Source: Corynebacterium provencense
GTDB lineage: Bacteria; Actinomycetota; Actinomycetes; Mycobacteriales; Mycobacteriaceae
Assembly: GCA_900049755.1 (NCBI GenBank)
Contig: LT160592.1
Span: 13,682-76,477, forward strand
DNA: 62,796 bases
Reading direction: 5' to 3'
Positions 27,101-35,604 of the stretch are shown in pieces (positions within the stretch are counted from its first letter, which is position 1; the number at the start of each line of letters is the position of its first letter). The notes beneath the pieces were generated by a model. The model did not search any database, was not told the DNA's origin, and saw nothing but the letters and a program-made list of their open reading frames with translations. The translations under genes and the position numbers were made by a program.

Positions 27101-28186
27101 AGGGGCAAGATCATCGCCCGGTCGCGGGATCTGTCAGACCTTCAGCAGCAGCTTGCCGGGGACATCACCCGCTCGATCGCTGCAGTCACCTCGAGGCGGT
27201 CGGGTGCCCACGGTTCGGCTCCCGCACCGTCGGACGCCGCGACGCACCGGCGCGGGAAAGGTGCCGCCCGGGTCGGGGACGGCGGGAAACACAACGGCAG
27301 AGGGTCTGCAGGTGGCGGTGCCGGTGTGCTCGCCCATGAGAACCGGTGGAGTGCGGACGGGATCGGTACGGTGCCCGAAACCGTGGACTCGGTGGTTGAC
27401 GGGCAGCCGGTGACCGCCTATCCCGCACTCGTCCTCACCGACGACGGGGTGGACCTCCGGGCGTTCCCCACCGCGAAAGCCGCTGCGGGGGCGCAGTTCT
27501 CGGCGGTCCTGGAGCTCATGTTGCGGGAGTGCAGGGTTCAGCCGAAGCAGATGGTGAAGGGGCTGCCTCTGCGTCAGCGCGTCGCGGTGGAGAACTACCC
27601 GTACGGTGGTCCGGAGGCTTTCGTCGAGGACTGCAGGGTTCTGGTGTGCCGGGACCTTCTCACGGAGTTCGGTCCGGTGATCCGTGATCCTGACCGGTGT
27701 GCCGAGGCGGTGGCGGCGGCACGGGACCGCGGTCCGGGTCTGGTGCGGCAGACTGTCGTGGCCGTGGCACCGGCTGCGCTGGCTGTGGCGGACATGACTT
27801 CGGAGCTGGACGGTTGGGAGGGGGATTCGATCGGGGACATGCGTTCCCAGCTCGAGTTTTTCCTGGGGCCGCACCGGATCGCGCGAAACGGCGTCGCCCG
27901 TCTCCGCCACGTGCCACGTTATGTCGAGGCGATGAAGGCACGCCTGTCGATGCTGGAGCATGATCCGGACAGGGAGGCTGACCTCGCCGACCAGATCAGG
28001 GAGTGCCAGGACGCCCTGAAGGCGACCCGGGACCGCCTGCCGGACGCCAGGGCCGCGTCACCGCAGATCAAGGATGTGGAGTGGCTGATCGAGGAGCTCC
28101 GGGTGGCGTTGTTCGCCCAGAATCTCGGGACCACCCGCACGGCAAGTGTCCAGCGGGTCCACAAGGCCCTGCAGAAGATCCGGTGA
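24146..28186 (+). CDS. hrpA: ATP-dependent RNA helicase HrpA
   Basis: Large DEAH-box RNA helicase, 1346 residues, the usual HrpA size. Walker A is G-E-T-G-S-G-K-T (about 73-80), motif II is D-E-A-H (about 173), followed by T-S-A-T-I-D and the Q-R-x-G-R-C-G-R motif VI. The HA2/OB regions and the long C-terminal DUF3418 domain follow, with a Gly/Arg/Ser-rich linker near residues 1020-1065. HrpA family members act on mRNA and stalled ribosomes in other bacteria; the role here is inferred. The GTG start is supported by the adjacent -10. Confidence 0.95.
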   Translation: MVSEDRKSDSPARKGSGRRRRRRPSGGGRAGTAGPVRHNLARNLHFPEQLPVSARRDEIMEAIKDHQVVIVAGETGSGKTTQLPKMCLALGRGARGRIGHTQPRRIAARSVADRIADELGEKVGEPGGRVGYKIRFDDTVSDSTAVKLMTDGILLAEIQHDRLLREYDTIIIDEAHERSLNIDFLLGYLREILPRRPDLKVIVTSATIDPESFATHFADDRGRPAPVIEVSGRTYPVEIRYRPLVRTVGTDGDGEGGREVETDPLDGLLDAVRELTAEGPGDILCFFSGEREIRDAADALGDAGFRSTDILPLFGRMSSAEQHRVFSTGPRRRIILATNIAETSLTVPGIRYVIDTGYARISRYSHRTKVQRLPVEKISQASARQRSGRCGRTADGIAIRLYSEEDFEARPEFTDPEILRTHLSSVILSMASLGLGDIADFPFLQPPDKRSVRDGVQLLQELGAFAPGGSDRSSDRPLTDIGRYMARIPTDPRLARILVAAHENNVLEQIAVIVAALSIQDVRERPMEKQAQADQAHARYRADSDFMSLLILWNHLQQNRRTLSGNQFRQLCRREFIHYVRVREWIDLVRQFLTVIQDLRWKVPNIRHVRDLTFDLDRGGTTALAEDDIHRSLLSGLLTNTGMREGASRQYTGTRSTRFVIHPSSYLAKKPPQWVMAAELVETSQVFARTVAPLVPEWVEDVAPHMVKYTYSEPHWSSKRGAAMVHEKALLLGLPVVTDRLVPLSRVDPEAARETFIRSALVEGDWHTRHGFFHHNRELLENATRLEEKARRRDIVVDDDALFAFYDARIPASVVSARHFDSWWKKARHSTPDLLDFNEDALISSDREAAEAREFPDTWRQGDVEYELDYVFRPGDPADGITMKVPLPLLAGLDDTDTRWLVAGMREELCVALIRTLPKPLRRSVVPAGEFARAALARMTPYDGPVDRALADALRSLGGTGISASDFDWSRVPDHLRMCFAAVDRRGKIIARSRDLSDLQQQLAGDITRSIAAVTSRRSGAHGSAPAPSDAATHRRGKGAARVGDGGKHNGRGSAGGGAGVLAHENRWSADGIGTVPETVDSVVDGQPVTAYPALVLTDDGVDLRAFPTAKAAAGAQFSAVLELMLRECRVQPKQMVKGLPLRQRVAVENYPYGGPEAFVEDCRVLVCRDLLTEFGPVIRDPDRCAEAVAAARDRGPGLVRQTVVAVAPAALAVADMTSELDGWEGDSIGDMRSQLEFFLGPHRIARNGVARLRHVPRYVEAMKARLSMLEHDPDREADLADQIRECQDALKATRDRLPDARAASPQIKDVEWLIEELRVALFAQNLGTTRTASVQRVHKALQKIR

Positions 28187-28258
28187 CGTGGTGACCTTCT
28201 CCCCCTGTGACGGCCGTGTCGGGGTCAGGGTGTTCGCCTCAGCGGAGCTTTCCGCCTG

Positions 28259-28798
28259 TCACCGGGGTCTGACGTCGGTGGCGGTCTCCGGCGCCCTGTC
28301 ATCATCTGCACTGCCGCTGCCGGATCTGCTGTCCGGGTGCCTGCCGGAGTCGCTGTGCTGGTCGCGGAGCATACGGATCTCGTTCTCGAAGTCCTCGGCG
28401 CTGCGAAAGGACTTGTAGACCGAGGCGAATCTCAGGTAGGCGACCTCGTCAAGCTTGCGCAGGGGGTCCAGAATTGCCAGGCCGATGTCGTTCGCCGCGA
28501 CCTGGGATCCGTGGGTTGCCCGAATGGACTGCTCCACCTCATGTGCCAGCACCTTGAGGTCGTCCTCGGACACGGACAGTCCCTGGCACGCCCGCCCGAC
28601 ACCTCTGATGACTTTGTCACGGCTGAACTCCTCGGTGACGCCGTTGCGCTTGGTGACGAGAAGGACTGATCGTTCTATGGTGGTGAACCGGGTTCCGCAC
28701 CGGGTGCATTCTCGTCGTCGGCGGATGGCTGACCCGGATTCCACGGTCCTCGAATCCAGGACTCGGGAACGCTGGGAACGGCAGGACGGGCAGAGCAC
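28259..28798 (-). CDS. nrdR: Transcriptional repressor NrdR
   Basis: Zinc-ribbon and ATP-cone repressor of ribonucleotide reductase genes. The zinc ribbon is C-P-S-C (residues 3-6) and C-T-R-C (31-34) around the V-L-D-S-R motif. The ATP-cone spans about 48-140 ([11 protein letters not shown] onward). A Ser/Asp/Arg-rich tail extends past residue 150, giving 179 residues. The GTG start follows CCAGGAG. It sits next to lexA and the divS-like gene as in other corynebacteria. Confidence 0.96.
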   Translation of the reverse strand: MLCPSCRSQRSRVLDSRTVESGSAIRRRRECTRCGTRFTTIERSVLLVTKRNGVTEEFSRDKVIRGVGRACQGLSVSEDDLKVLAHEVEQSIRATHGSQVAANDIGLAILDPLRKLDEVAYLRFASVYKSFRSAEDFENEIRMLRDQHSDSGRHPDSRSGSGSADDDRAPETATDVRPR

Positions 28799-28878
28799 TG
28801 GGTTGTTCTCCTGGACACTGGAGGAAACTGGCGGACCTGTCCGATCGTAGCGTGGTCCGTCCCCGACGCCCCAGTCCG

Positions 28879-29334
28879 TCAGCGCCCCTGCGGATTTGTG
28901 GAGCCGGACCCTGTTTCAGTGAACACGGCGTTCAGTCGGGAGGATTCCTGGGCGGGTACCGTTCTGACATGACCGGCCGAATCTGCCGGCACCGTGTCCG
29001 TGGCAGTGCCGTCCGTTGCCGTGAGCAGCGGGCTCAGACCGATGAGGAGCACCGATGTCAGCCCACCGAGGAGAACCATCCCGGGTGAGGTGAGAACAAC
29101 CGACGCACGGCGCCGGATACGCCCCGCCAACCCCATGTCATCGAACGGATGTTCCCTACGGCACGTGACCGTCCCGCATGATTCCCCCGACCGACGACGC
29201 GGACCGGCGGCCACTCCGTGGCCCGCCGTGTTCGAACCCTCGATCCCGGCTACCGTGGACCATTCCGGACGCGTGACGACTCTGCGGCCGGGCTCTGCAA
29301 CGGCGGGCCTGGTGGTGATCAGTGGTGATGTCAT
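28879..29334 (-). CDS. Probable SOS-induced cell division suppressor (DivS-like)
   Basis: A 151-residue protein with a basic N-terminal region, one transmembrane helix (about 89-108, [13 protein letters not shown]) and a short polar extracytoplasmic tail. I see no LysM or enzymatic motif. The name rests on position: C. glutamicum divS lies between nrdR and lexA, divergent from lexA, and is LexA-controlled. An SOS-like box (29440-29455) lies about 105 bp upstream. Sequence similarity itself is not strong enough to be sure. Confidence 0.6.
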   Translation of the reverse strand: MTSPLITTRPAVAEPGRRVVTRPEWSTVAGIEGSNTAGHGVAAGPRRRSGESCGTVTCRREHPFDDMGLAGRIRRRASVVLTSPGMVLLGGLTSVLLIGLSPLLTATDGTATDTVPADSAGHVRTVPAQESSRLNAVFTETGSGSTNPQGR

Positions 29335-29439
29335 GACTGGCTCTCCTCTCAACGACTGCTGTCCGGGTCTGTACCGCCCGGACTGTGGTGACAGTCGATC
29401 ATCTCTACCGGACGGCAGACGCCATTTTCTTCTCGAACA

Positions 29440-29455
29440 TCGTACATGTGTTCGA
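29440..29455. promoter_or_regulatory. SOS (LexA) box upstream of the divS-like gene
   Basis: TCGTACATGTGTTCGA differs by one base from the palindrome TCGAAC-N4-GTTCGA bound by corynebacterial LexA. Further partial sites nearby suggest shared control of the divS-like gene and lexA. Confidence 0.7.
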
Positions 29456-29604
29456 CTCCGTCCGGACAATCGGAAATCTAGCACAGATGTTCGACATCGT
29501 CCAGGTTCGGGGGCACCTTTTCGAACATGTTGGTAGGGAAACAGCAGTTGTTGCTGTAGGGTCGGTATGGTCAGTACCCGAAAGACCACGAGCTTCACGA
29601 CCTT

Positions 29605-29640
29605 CACGAAGAGCACGAAGAGCACGAAGAGCACGGAAGG
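29605..29640 (+). repeat. 9-bp tandem repeat in the lexA leader
   Basis: Three exact copies of CACGAAGAG (29605-29631) are followed by a degenerate fourth and by GGTACGGAG-type repeats. The array lies between the putative lexA promoter and its ATG. Confidence 0.8.
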
Positions 29641-29849
29641 TACGGAGGGTTCCGAAGGTACGGAGACACGGCCGCAGGTACGGAGCCCGCGCGCGAAGCC
29701 CCGACGGTGTCACGACCGCGGGGTCGCGGCGGACGGCGTGGCGGTGGCGGTGAACTCACCGGGCCGGACGGGATCGACGGGACACTACGGTGCTCGGTCG
29801 GCGGGTGCGCCGGCCGGTACACACGATGCGAGCCAGGAGCGGAACAACG

Positions 29850-30623
29850 ATGGCACAGACCAATCAGTCGGACGGGACCGTGGAGACCGGAGTCCGTCGG
29901 GGACGACCCCGGGGCTCCGTGACTGCCAGGGGGACAGACACCTCTGACGGCAGAGGCCGGGAGAAGCTCTCGGAGCGTCAGCGCCGGATCCTCGACGTCA
30001 TCAAGGACGGCATCCAGTTCCGCGGCTATCCGCCCAGCATCCGGGAGATCTGCGACGCTGTCGGTCTGAACTCCACCTCATCCGTGTCCTACCATCTCAA
30101 GGAGCTTGAGAGGAAAGGCTATCTGCGCAGGGAGGGAAACAAGCCACGCGCGGTCGACATCCGCGGCCTCGGTCCGGTCGATTCATCGGCGAAGCCCGGG
30201 CCCAAGCCGGCTGCTCCTGTGCCCGGGAGCTTGTCCGAGGACATGCCTGAGCCGAGGTTCGTACCCGTGGTGGGCCAGATCGCTGCAGGCAGTCCGATTC
30301 TCGCCGAACAGCACGTGGAAGGCCATTTTCCCCTGCCCAGGGAGCTTGTCGGCAGCGGAGAGCTCTTCCTGCTGCAGGTCATCGGAGAATCCATGCAGGA
30401 CGCCGGGATCCTCAACGGTGACTGGGTCGTCGTCCGCTCCCAGGCCACCGCGGAACTCGGTGACTTCGTCGCCGCGATGATCGACGGCGAAGCAACCGTC
30501 AAGGAGTTCCATCCGAGTGACGGGACCGTGTGGCTGCTGCCGCACAACCCGTACTTCGAGCCGATCCGGGGCGATGAGGCGCAGATCCTCGGACGCGTTG
30601 TGGCGGTACTCCGAAAGATCTGA
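29850..30623 (+). CDS. lexA: SOS repressor LexA
   Basis: Self-cleaving repressor of the SOS regulon, 257 residues. The N-terminal winged HTH (about 38-105) includes [14 protein letters not shown]. The cleavage site is Ala146-Gly147 in G-Q-I-A-A-G-S-P-I. The catalytic dyad is Ser181 (G-E-S-M-Q-D) and Lys218 (A-T-V-K-E-F). The ATG at 29850 was preferred to an in-frame start at 29790, because the extra N-terminus is Arg-rich and unlike LexA. It lies divergent from the divS-like gene. Confidence 0.95.
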   Translation: MAQTNQSDGTVETGVRRGRPRGSVTARGTDTSDGRGREKLSERQRRILDVIKDGIQFRGYPPSIREICDAVGLNSTSSVSYHLKELERKGYLRREGNKPRAVDIRGLGPVDSSAKPGPKPAAPVPGSLSEDMPEPRFVPVVGQIAAGSPILAEQHVEGHFPLPRELVGSGELFLLQVIGESMQDAGILNGDWVVVRSQATAELGDFVAAMIDGEATVKEFHPSDGTVWLLPHNPYFEPIRGDEAQILGRVVAVLRKI

Positions 30624-30644
30624 TTCCGGTGGCAGGCCGGAAAG

Positions 30645-30668
30645 TGCCCCGGCAGTGTCCCCGGGGCA
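30645..30668. terminator. Shared lexA/ptsI terminator candidate
   Basis: An 8-bp inverted repeat (TGCCCCGG … CCGGGGCA) with an 8-nt loop lies in the 54-bp gap between the convergent ends of lexA and ptsI. It could act in both directions. Confidence 0.5.
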
Positions 30669-30677
30669 GTCCCGGGT

Positions 30678-32432
30678 TCAGCGTCCGATGACGGCGGCCG
30701 CTGCTGTCCGCGCCTCCTCCGCGCCCTCTGCATTGAGTGCGGCAGCAGCCATGTTGCGGCAGGTCACGAAGTCAACCTCGCCCAGCTGCGCGCCCACCGC
30801 CGCCAGGGCAGGCGTGGCCGCTGACAGCGAGTTCACCCCCAGGCCGGTGAGAACGCACGCCAACAGAGGGTCCGCCGCCGCTTCGCCGCAGACCCCCACC
30901 GCCGTCCGGGTCACAGAACCCGCCCTGCACGTTGTGTGCACCAGGTGGAGCACCGCCGGCTGCCATGGGTCGGTGAGATAGGCCAGCGACGATGACAACC
31001 GGTCCGCAGCCATCGTGTACTGGGTCAGGTCATTCGTACCGATCGACACGAAGTCGAGGTAGGACATGATCTTCTCCGCCATCAACGCAGCCGCCGGAAC
31101 CTCGATCATCGCGCCGGCGGTCAGTCCCCGTTCATGGCACAGCTGGGCGAACCACTTCGCCTCATAGACTGTCGCCACCATCGGCGCCATCACCCAGGTC
31201 TGCGCCGTGGAGGAGGTTCTCCCGGACAGCTCCAGACCCCTGGAGATGCCGTCCAGCTGTCTTTCCAGCAGCTGCGTGTTACCCCGGGCGATTCTCAGGC
31301 CGCGAACCCCGAGAGCAGGATTGTCCTCGTCCTCAGCGTTGACGAACGGTACCGGTTTGTCTGATCCGGCATCGAGGGTGCGGACTACCACCTTCCCCTC
31401 GGGGAAGGCACGGAACACTTCCGCGTACCTTTCTGCCTGCTGGTCGACACTCGGTTCCGAGGTCTCGCTGAGGAAGCACAGTTCGGTGCGGAACAGCCCT
31501 ATCCCCTCTGCCACCGACGCAGCGGCCTGCTCGGCGGTCACACCGTCCTGCACGTTGGCCAGCAACTGCACCCGCTGTCCGTCGGACGTCTGTGCGGGTC
31601 CGGTCCAGGACCGCACCTTCTCGGCGAAGCGCGCGGCCGCGTCAACCCTGGACCGTGCCTCCTCCGGGTCCACACCTGTCTCGACCGTCCCCTCCCCTCC
31701 GTCAACCACGACGGCGGTACCTTCCGTGACCGTCTGAAGGGCAGGTCCGGTGGCGACCACGCAGGGAATGTCCAGTTGCCGGGCGATGATGGCCGTGTGA
31801 CTGGTGGCGCCACCCTTCTCGGTGACGACCGCGACAATCAGATCGGGATCGAGTGTGGCCGTGTCGGCGGGGGCGAGATCGTCCGCCAGCAGCACGTGCG
31901 GACTGTCGACCTGGGGGATCCCCGGCTCCGGCTCGCCCCTGAGTTCGGCGATGACCCGGTCCCTGACGTCGGCGAGGTCGGTCACCCGCTCCGCCATGAC
32001 ACCTCCCGCCTTGCGGAACATGACGATGAAGTCCTCGGTCGCCTGGCGGACCGCGTAGACCGCGGTCTGTCCCGCGGCAACCGACTTCTTCACTTTCCTC
32101 GCCCAGGCACGGTCACGGGCGATGGCGACGGTGGCCTCGAGAACCTGTCTGGCGTGACCGTCGACATTGTGAGAACGGGCCGCGAGACGGTCCGCGACGG
32201 TGTCGACCGCGGCTGTGAAGGCCTCGAACTCGGAGTCCCTCCGGTCCTCCGGGACAGTCTCGGTCGGCTCCGGAAGTTCAGGACGTTCCGTCACCCATGT
32301 CACGGGGGCGTAGACCACCCCCGGGACAACAGACCGGCCGCGGACAGTTCCCTGCCCGGACCCGTCCGGCCCGGTGGACGGGACCGGTGGCTGTGCCGCG
32401 GAGGATGCTGAGGAAGCTTCTGTCTGGGTCAC
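30678..32432 (-). CDS. ptsI: PTS enzyme I (phosphoenolpyruvate-protein phosphotransferase)
   Basis: Transfers phosphate from PEP to HPr, the first step of PTS sugar uptake. The 584-residue protein has the active-site histidine (about His212) in G-G-A-T-S-H-T-A-I, the PEP-binding region with G-L-F-R-T-E-L-C-F-L, and the C-terminal V-C-G-E-A-A-A-D-P segment (the family consensus is C-G-E-x-A). The N-terminus has a roughly 30-residue low-complexity extension. It is divergent from the DeoR-type regulator and convergent with lexA. Its partner ptsH is nearby, but no sugar-specific EII gene is in the window. Confidence 0.96.
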   Translation of the reverse strand: MTQTEASSASSAAQPPVPSTGPDGSGQGTVRGRSVVPGVVYAPVTWVTERPELPEPTETVPEDRRDSEFEAFTAAVDTVADRLAARSHNVDGHARQVLEATVAIARDRAWARKVKKSVAAGQTAVYAVRQATEDFIVMFRKAGGVMAERVTDLADVRDRVIAELRGEPEPGIPQVDSPHVLLADDLAPADTATLDPDLIVAVVTEKGGATSHTAIIARQLDIPCVVATGPALQTVTEGTAVVVDGGEGTVETGVDPEEARSRVDAAARFAEKVRSWTGPAQTSDGQRVQLLANVQDGVTAEQAAASVAEGIGLFRTELCFLSETSEPSVDQQAERYAEVFRAFPEGKVVVRTLDAGSDKPVPFVNAEDEDNPALGVRGLRIARGNTQLLERQLDGISRGLELSGRTSSTAQTWVMAPMVATVYEAKWFAQLCHERGLTAGAMIEVPAAALMAEKIMSYLDFVSIGTNDLTQYTMAADRLSSSLAYLTDPWQPAVLHLVHTTCRAGSVTRTAVGVCGEAAADPLLACVLTGLGVNSLSAATPALAAVGAQLGEVDFVTCRNMAAAALNAEGAEEARTAAAAVIGR

Positions 32433-32918
32433 TGGCCTATCCCCTTTTCTCTGTAATGACAGGTGCTCATGAGGTGCTGATCGGTTGCTGACAGATTCTG
32501 ACGGGCGCTGCTCATGTACCGTCCGGCGGGTCTTCTTCTCCGCGGCCCGCAGCCGCTACGCACGCCGCCGCGGACGCCACCGGCACCTGCTTCGACCGGA
32601 GGCGACCACTCCGCACACTTTGCCGGAGATCCGGTACGGTGCGGCACAGCGCAGTGCTGTCTGCCGCCCAGGGTACCCGTACCCCCGGCAGGTGGTCCCC
32701 TACCTGCCCGGTGCGCCGGGACCTGCCGTAACGTCGTCACCCCCTGCCACCCCTGTCGTGGGCCCCCGGGGGAATCCTGTGGAGGTCGTCGCACCTATGA
32801 TCGGGGGCGTCCCAGGGTCTGCCGGTCATCCGAGTCCGCCCGGCGTACACCACCCGCCCCACTCCGCCCATCTCCCGTCTCCCAGCGCCCATCTCACAGA
32901 ACATCTGAATCGAGCACA
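32433..32918. other. ptsI-deoR intergenic control region
   Basis: 486 bp without a credible gene. On the ptsI side are an 8-bp palindrome CTCATGAG (around 32467) and repeated TGACAG/TGACGG words that could be operator elements. A TATGAT (32796-32801) is a plausible -10 for the deoR-type gene, giving a leader of about 110 nt with a repeated CGCCCATCTC. Both promoters probably lie here and the DeoR protein is the natural candidate to bind, but no operator can be proved by eye. Confidence 0.5.
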
Positions 32919-33695
32919 GTGAACTCCGAAGAACGCCGCCGCCAGATCGCGTCCCTGACCGCCGTCCACGGCCGGGTCACCGTCGTCGAACTCGCCGAAC
33001 GCTTCGACGTGACCCCGGAGACGATCCGTCGTGACCTCACCGTCCTCGACGAGGACGGGGCACTGCACCGGGTCCACGGCGGGGCTGTCCCGACCAACAC
33101 CTTCCAGACCCGCGAGACGGCCATCGAGGAACGCAGGGGTGCCGCCACCGAGGCGAAGATCCGCATCGGTCAGGCCGCAACCACCCTGCTTCCGGAGGAG
33201 GGCACGGTATTCCTTGACGCCGGCACGACCACCGCCATGCTAGCCAACGCCATCGCGGAGGACCCGCGGCTGGGCCGGCGGATCACCTTCATCACCAACT
33301 GTCTTCCCATCGCGGTACGGCTGGGCGGCGCGGGGATACGCGACGTCCAGCTTCTCGGCGGTCATATCAGGGCGATCACCCAGGCCGTGGTCGGTGACAT
33401 CACCCTGAGGGCGATCGGGATCAACCACGCCGACATAGCGTTCATCGGCACCAACGCCCTGTCCCTGGCACACGGTCTGTCCACTGCGGACGCCCGTGAG
33501 GCGGCGGTGAAGCGGGCGATGATCGCCAACGCCGACCGGGTGGTGACGATGTGTGACTCGACGAAGTTCGGCCGCGACTACCTCGTCAGCTTCGCCCCGG
33601 TGTCCGAGATCGATGCTGTCGTCACCGACTCCGGCATACCCTCCCAGTACCTCGGGGCCCTCGAACGTGAGGAGATCGACGTCATCAGGGCCTGA
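32919..33695 (+). CDS. DeoR family transcriptional regulator (FruR-like by position)
   Basis: A 258-residue DeoR-type repressor. The N-terminal HTH reads V-T-V-V-E-L-A-E-R-F-D-V-T-P-E-T-I-R-R-D-L. The sugar-phosphate-binding domain has F-L-D-A-G-T-T-T and the C-terminal D-S-T-K-F-G-R. The GTG at 32919 gives the normal family length. It is divergent from ptsI and 157 bp upstream of ptsH. In C. glutamicum the regulator in this position is FruR, followed by fruK and ptsF. Those genes are missing here, so the effector and targets are uncertain. Confidence 0.88.
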   Translation: MNSEERRRQIASLTAVHGRVTVVELAERFDVTPETIRRDLTVLDEDGALHRVHGGAVPTNTFQTRETAIEERRGAATEAKIRIGQAATTLLPEEGTVFLDAGTTTAMLANAIAEDPRLGRRITFITNCLPIAVRLGGAGIRDVQLLGGHIRAITQAVVGDITLRAIGINHADIAFIGTNALSLAHGLSTADAREAAVKRAMIANADRVVTMCDSTKFGRDYLVSFAPVSEIDAVVTDSGIPSQYLGALEREEIDVIRA

Positions 33696-33851
33696 GAGCC
33701 GGGACCCGGTGCCGTCTGTCCCGACGGAGCAGAGTCCGCCGGCGTGTCAGGGCCGCTCCCGGCACGCGGTGGAAGTCCCGGCGGCAGATCCGGTATCCGT
33801 ATACCCTGGTTGCGTCATCTTCCCACACCTACAGAGAAGGACCCTGAGCAC

Positions 33852-34124
33852 ATGGCATCCACCACCGTCACCGTCGGATCGACCGTCGGGCTCCATGCCC
33901 GCCCCGCCACCGTCATCGCTGAAGCGGCCGCAGCCTACGACGACGAGATCCTCATCTCCCTCGTCGACGGTGACGAGGACGACGAGCCGGCCGACGCCAC
34001 CTCGTCACTGATGATCATGGCGCTCGGAGCCGAGCACGGGGACTCCGTCACCGTGTCCTCCGACGACGCCGACGCCGTCGCAGCGATCGCCGCCCTCGTG
34101 GAGAAGAACCTCGACGAGGAGTGA
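33852..34124 (+). CDS. ptsH: PTS phosphocarrier protein HPr
   Basis: Carries phosphate from EI to EIIA proteins. The 90-residue protein has the active-site His15 in G-L-H-A-R-P-A. The ATSSLMIM segment (Ser51/52) corresponds to the regulatory-serine region of other HPrs. It is quite acidic. It lies in the same orientation as the DeoR-type gene. A TATACC/TACCCT hexamer about 50 nt upstream may be its own -10. Confidence 0.96.
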   Translation: MASTTVTVGSTVGLHARPATVIAEAAAAYDDEILISLVDGDEDDEPADATSSLMIMALGAEHGDSVTVSSDDADAVAAIAALVEKNLDEE

Positions 34125-34154
34125 CCTCCGTTCCCTGCGGGGTCCTTTCCCCGG

Positions 34155-35594
34155 CTACCGCTCCAACGTGTATCCCCGGACCCCGGTGTCCCGTCCTTCT
34201 CCGAGGTGCTCGTAGAGCCACTTCAGCAGAGGGTAGCCGACGAGGATGCCGACGGACCCCCAGGCGATTCCCTCCAGTTCCAGACCACCGACGGTGAGGG
34301 TGAGATTGCCGATTCCTGCGATCATCGCCACCGCCGCCGTGGTCAGGTTCAGCGGATGGGAGAGGTTCACCCTGTTCTCCTGCCAGATCTTCACCCCGAG
34401 CAATCCGATCATGCCGTAGAGCACCATCGCCGCACCCCCGAGGACACCGGTGGGGATGGTCTGGATCACAGCCCCGAACTTCGGGACAAATGCCAGTACC
34501 GCCGCGGTGAGGGCAGCGACCCAGTAGGCCGCCGTCGAGTACACACGGGAGGACGCCATCACCCCGATGTTCTCGGCGTACGTCGTCGTTCCCGATCCGC
34601 CGAATCCTCCGGCCAGCGCCGTGGCCACACCGTCGGCCATCAGGGCCGGACCAGCCTGGTCGTCGAGGTTACGGCCGGTCATTCCCGCCACCGCCTTGAC
34701 GTGGCCCACATTCTCCGCGATGAGCACGATGATCACGGGCAGGGTCAGCAGCAGGGCATCCAACTGGAATGTCGGGTGGTGGAACTCGGGCAGACCCACC
34801 CAGGAGGCCCGGGACACCCGGTCGAGCGCGTCGGAGTCCACCGCACCGGTCAGCGCGGCGAACACCCAGCCGACCAGGACCCCCACCAGGATCCCGAGAC
34901 GGCCGAACATTCCCCGGCCCCCGATGCTGACCACCAGTATCGCCACCATCGTCACTGCGGCCACCAGCGGCTGCTCCTGGAAGTTCCCGGTGGCACTCGG
35001 TGCCAGGTTGAGTCCGATCATCGCGACAACGGCGCCGGTCACCGCCGGGGGCATCACTGCATCGATGATGCCGCGTCCCACCACTGTCACGAGCAGTCCG
35101 ATTCCGAACAGGACCAGACCCACCACGATGATCCCGCCGAGCTGCACTGCGAAGCCGTCGGCCTGGGTGGCGGTCAGCGGGGCGATGAAGGCGAAGGAGC
35201 TGCCCAGGTAGGAGGGAACGCGGTTGCGGGTCATCAGCAGGAACACCATGGTGCCCACCCCTGAGAACAGGAGCGTGGTCGTCACCGGAAAACCTGTGAT
35301 GGTCGGCACCAGAAGGGTGGAACCGAACATCGCGATCACGTGCTGCATCCCGATGCCGATCGTGCGCGGCCAGTTCAGCCGCTCATCCGGGGCCACCACC
35401 GCTCCGGGACGCACATGGCGTCCGTCACCGTGGAGTGTCCAGCCGAAGGGACTCCGGCGCACCGGTGCCTGTCCCACGGATCCACGGGTGTGTGGGGCGT
35501 TACCGGACCCACTTCGACCGTCGGCGGGTTGTCCGGATACCGGGTTCACGGGGCCGGAGGAATCCCCCGACGGTGTCTCGCGTGGTTCATTCAC
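34155..35594 (-). CDS. uraA: NCS2 family uracil/xanthine permease
   Basis: A proton-coupled nucleobase transporter of about 479 residues with around 12-14 transmembrane segments. The N-terminal 75 residues are polar; the membrane domain starts near M-Q-H-V-I-A-M-F-G-S-T. The hallmark I-A-E-N-V-G-H-V-K-A-V-A-G-M-T-G and G-S-G-T-T-T-Y-A-E-N-I-G motifs match UraA-type uracil permeases. The GTG at 35594 follows hflX by 10 bp; a later start is possible. Uracil as substrate is inferred from the motif match. Confidence 0.9.
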   Translation of the reverse strand: MNEPRETPSGDSSGPVNPVSGQPADGRSGSGNAPHTRGSVGQAPVRRSPFGWTLHGDGRHVRPGAVVAPDERLNWPRTIGIGMQHVIAMFGSTLLVPTITGFPVTTTLLFSGVGTMVFLLMTRNRVPSYLGSSFAFIAPLTATQADGFAVQLGGIIVVGLVLFGIGLLVTVVGRGIIDAVMPPAVTGAVVAMIGLNLAPSATGNFQEQPLVAAVTMVAILVVSIGGRGMFGRLGILVGVLVGWVFAALTGAVDSDALDRVSRASWVGLPEFHHPTFQLDALLLTLPVIIVLIAENVGHVKAVAGMTGRNLDDQAGPALMADGVATALAGGFGGSGTTTYAENIGVMASSRVYSTAAYWVAALTAAVLAFVPKFGAVIQTIPTGVLGGAAMVLYGMIGLLGVKIWQENRVNLSHPLNLTTAAVAMIAGIGNLTLTVGGLELEGIAWGSVGILVGYPLLKWLYEHLGEGRDTGVRGYTLER

Positions 35595-35604
35595 GCACGA
35601 CAGT

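Larger units (their letters stand above)
29335..29849. other. divS-lexA intergenic region
   Basis: A 515-bp gap. It holds one good SOS box (29440-29455), two half-matching sites (TAGCACAGATGTTCGA at 29479-29494 and TCGAACATGTTGGTAG at 29521-29536), a possible lexA -10 (TAGGGT, 29558-29563), and a 9-bp repeat array (29605-29640). The 280 nt before the lexA ATG would be leader. A low-complexity open frame from 29567 is not convincing as a gene. Confidence 0.6.

Noticed and set aside
29567..29947. A 126-residue low-complexity reading frame upstream of lexA (S-T-K / S-T-E repeats)
   Set aside because: It overlaps the lexA N-terminus in another frame, is pure low complexity and has no family signature; it is better explained as a repeat-bearing leader.
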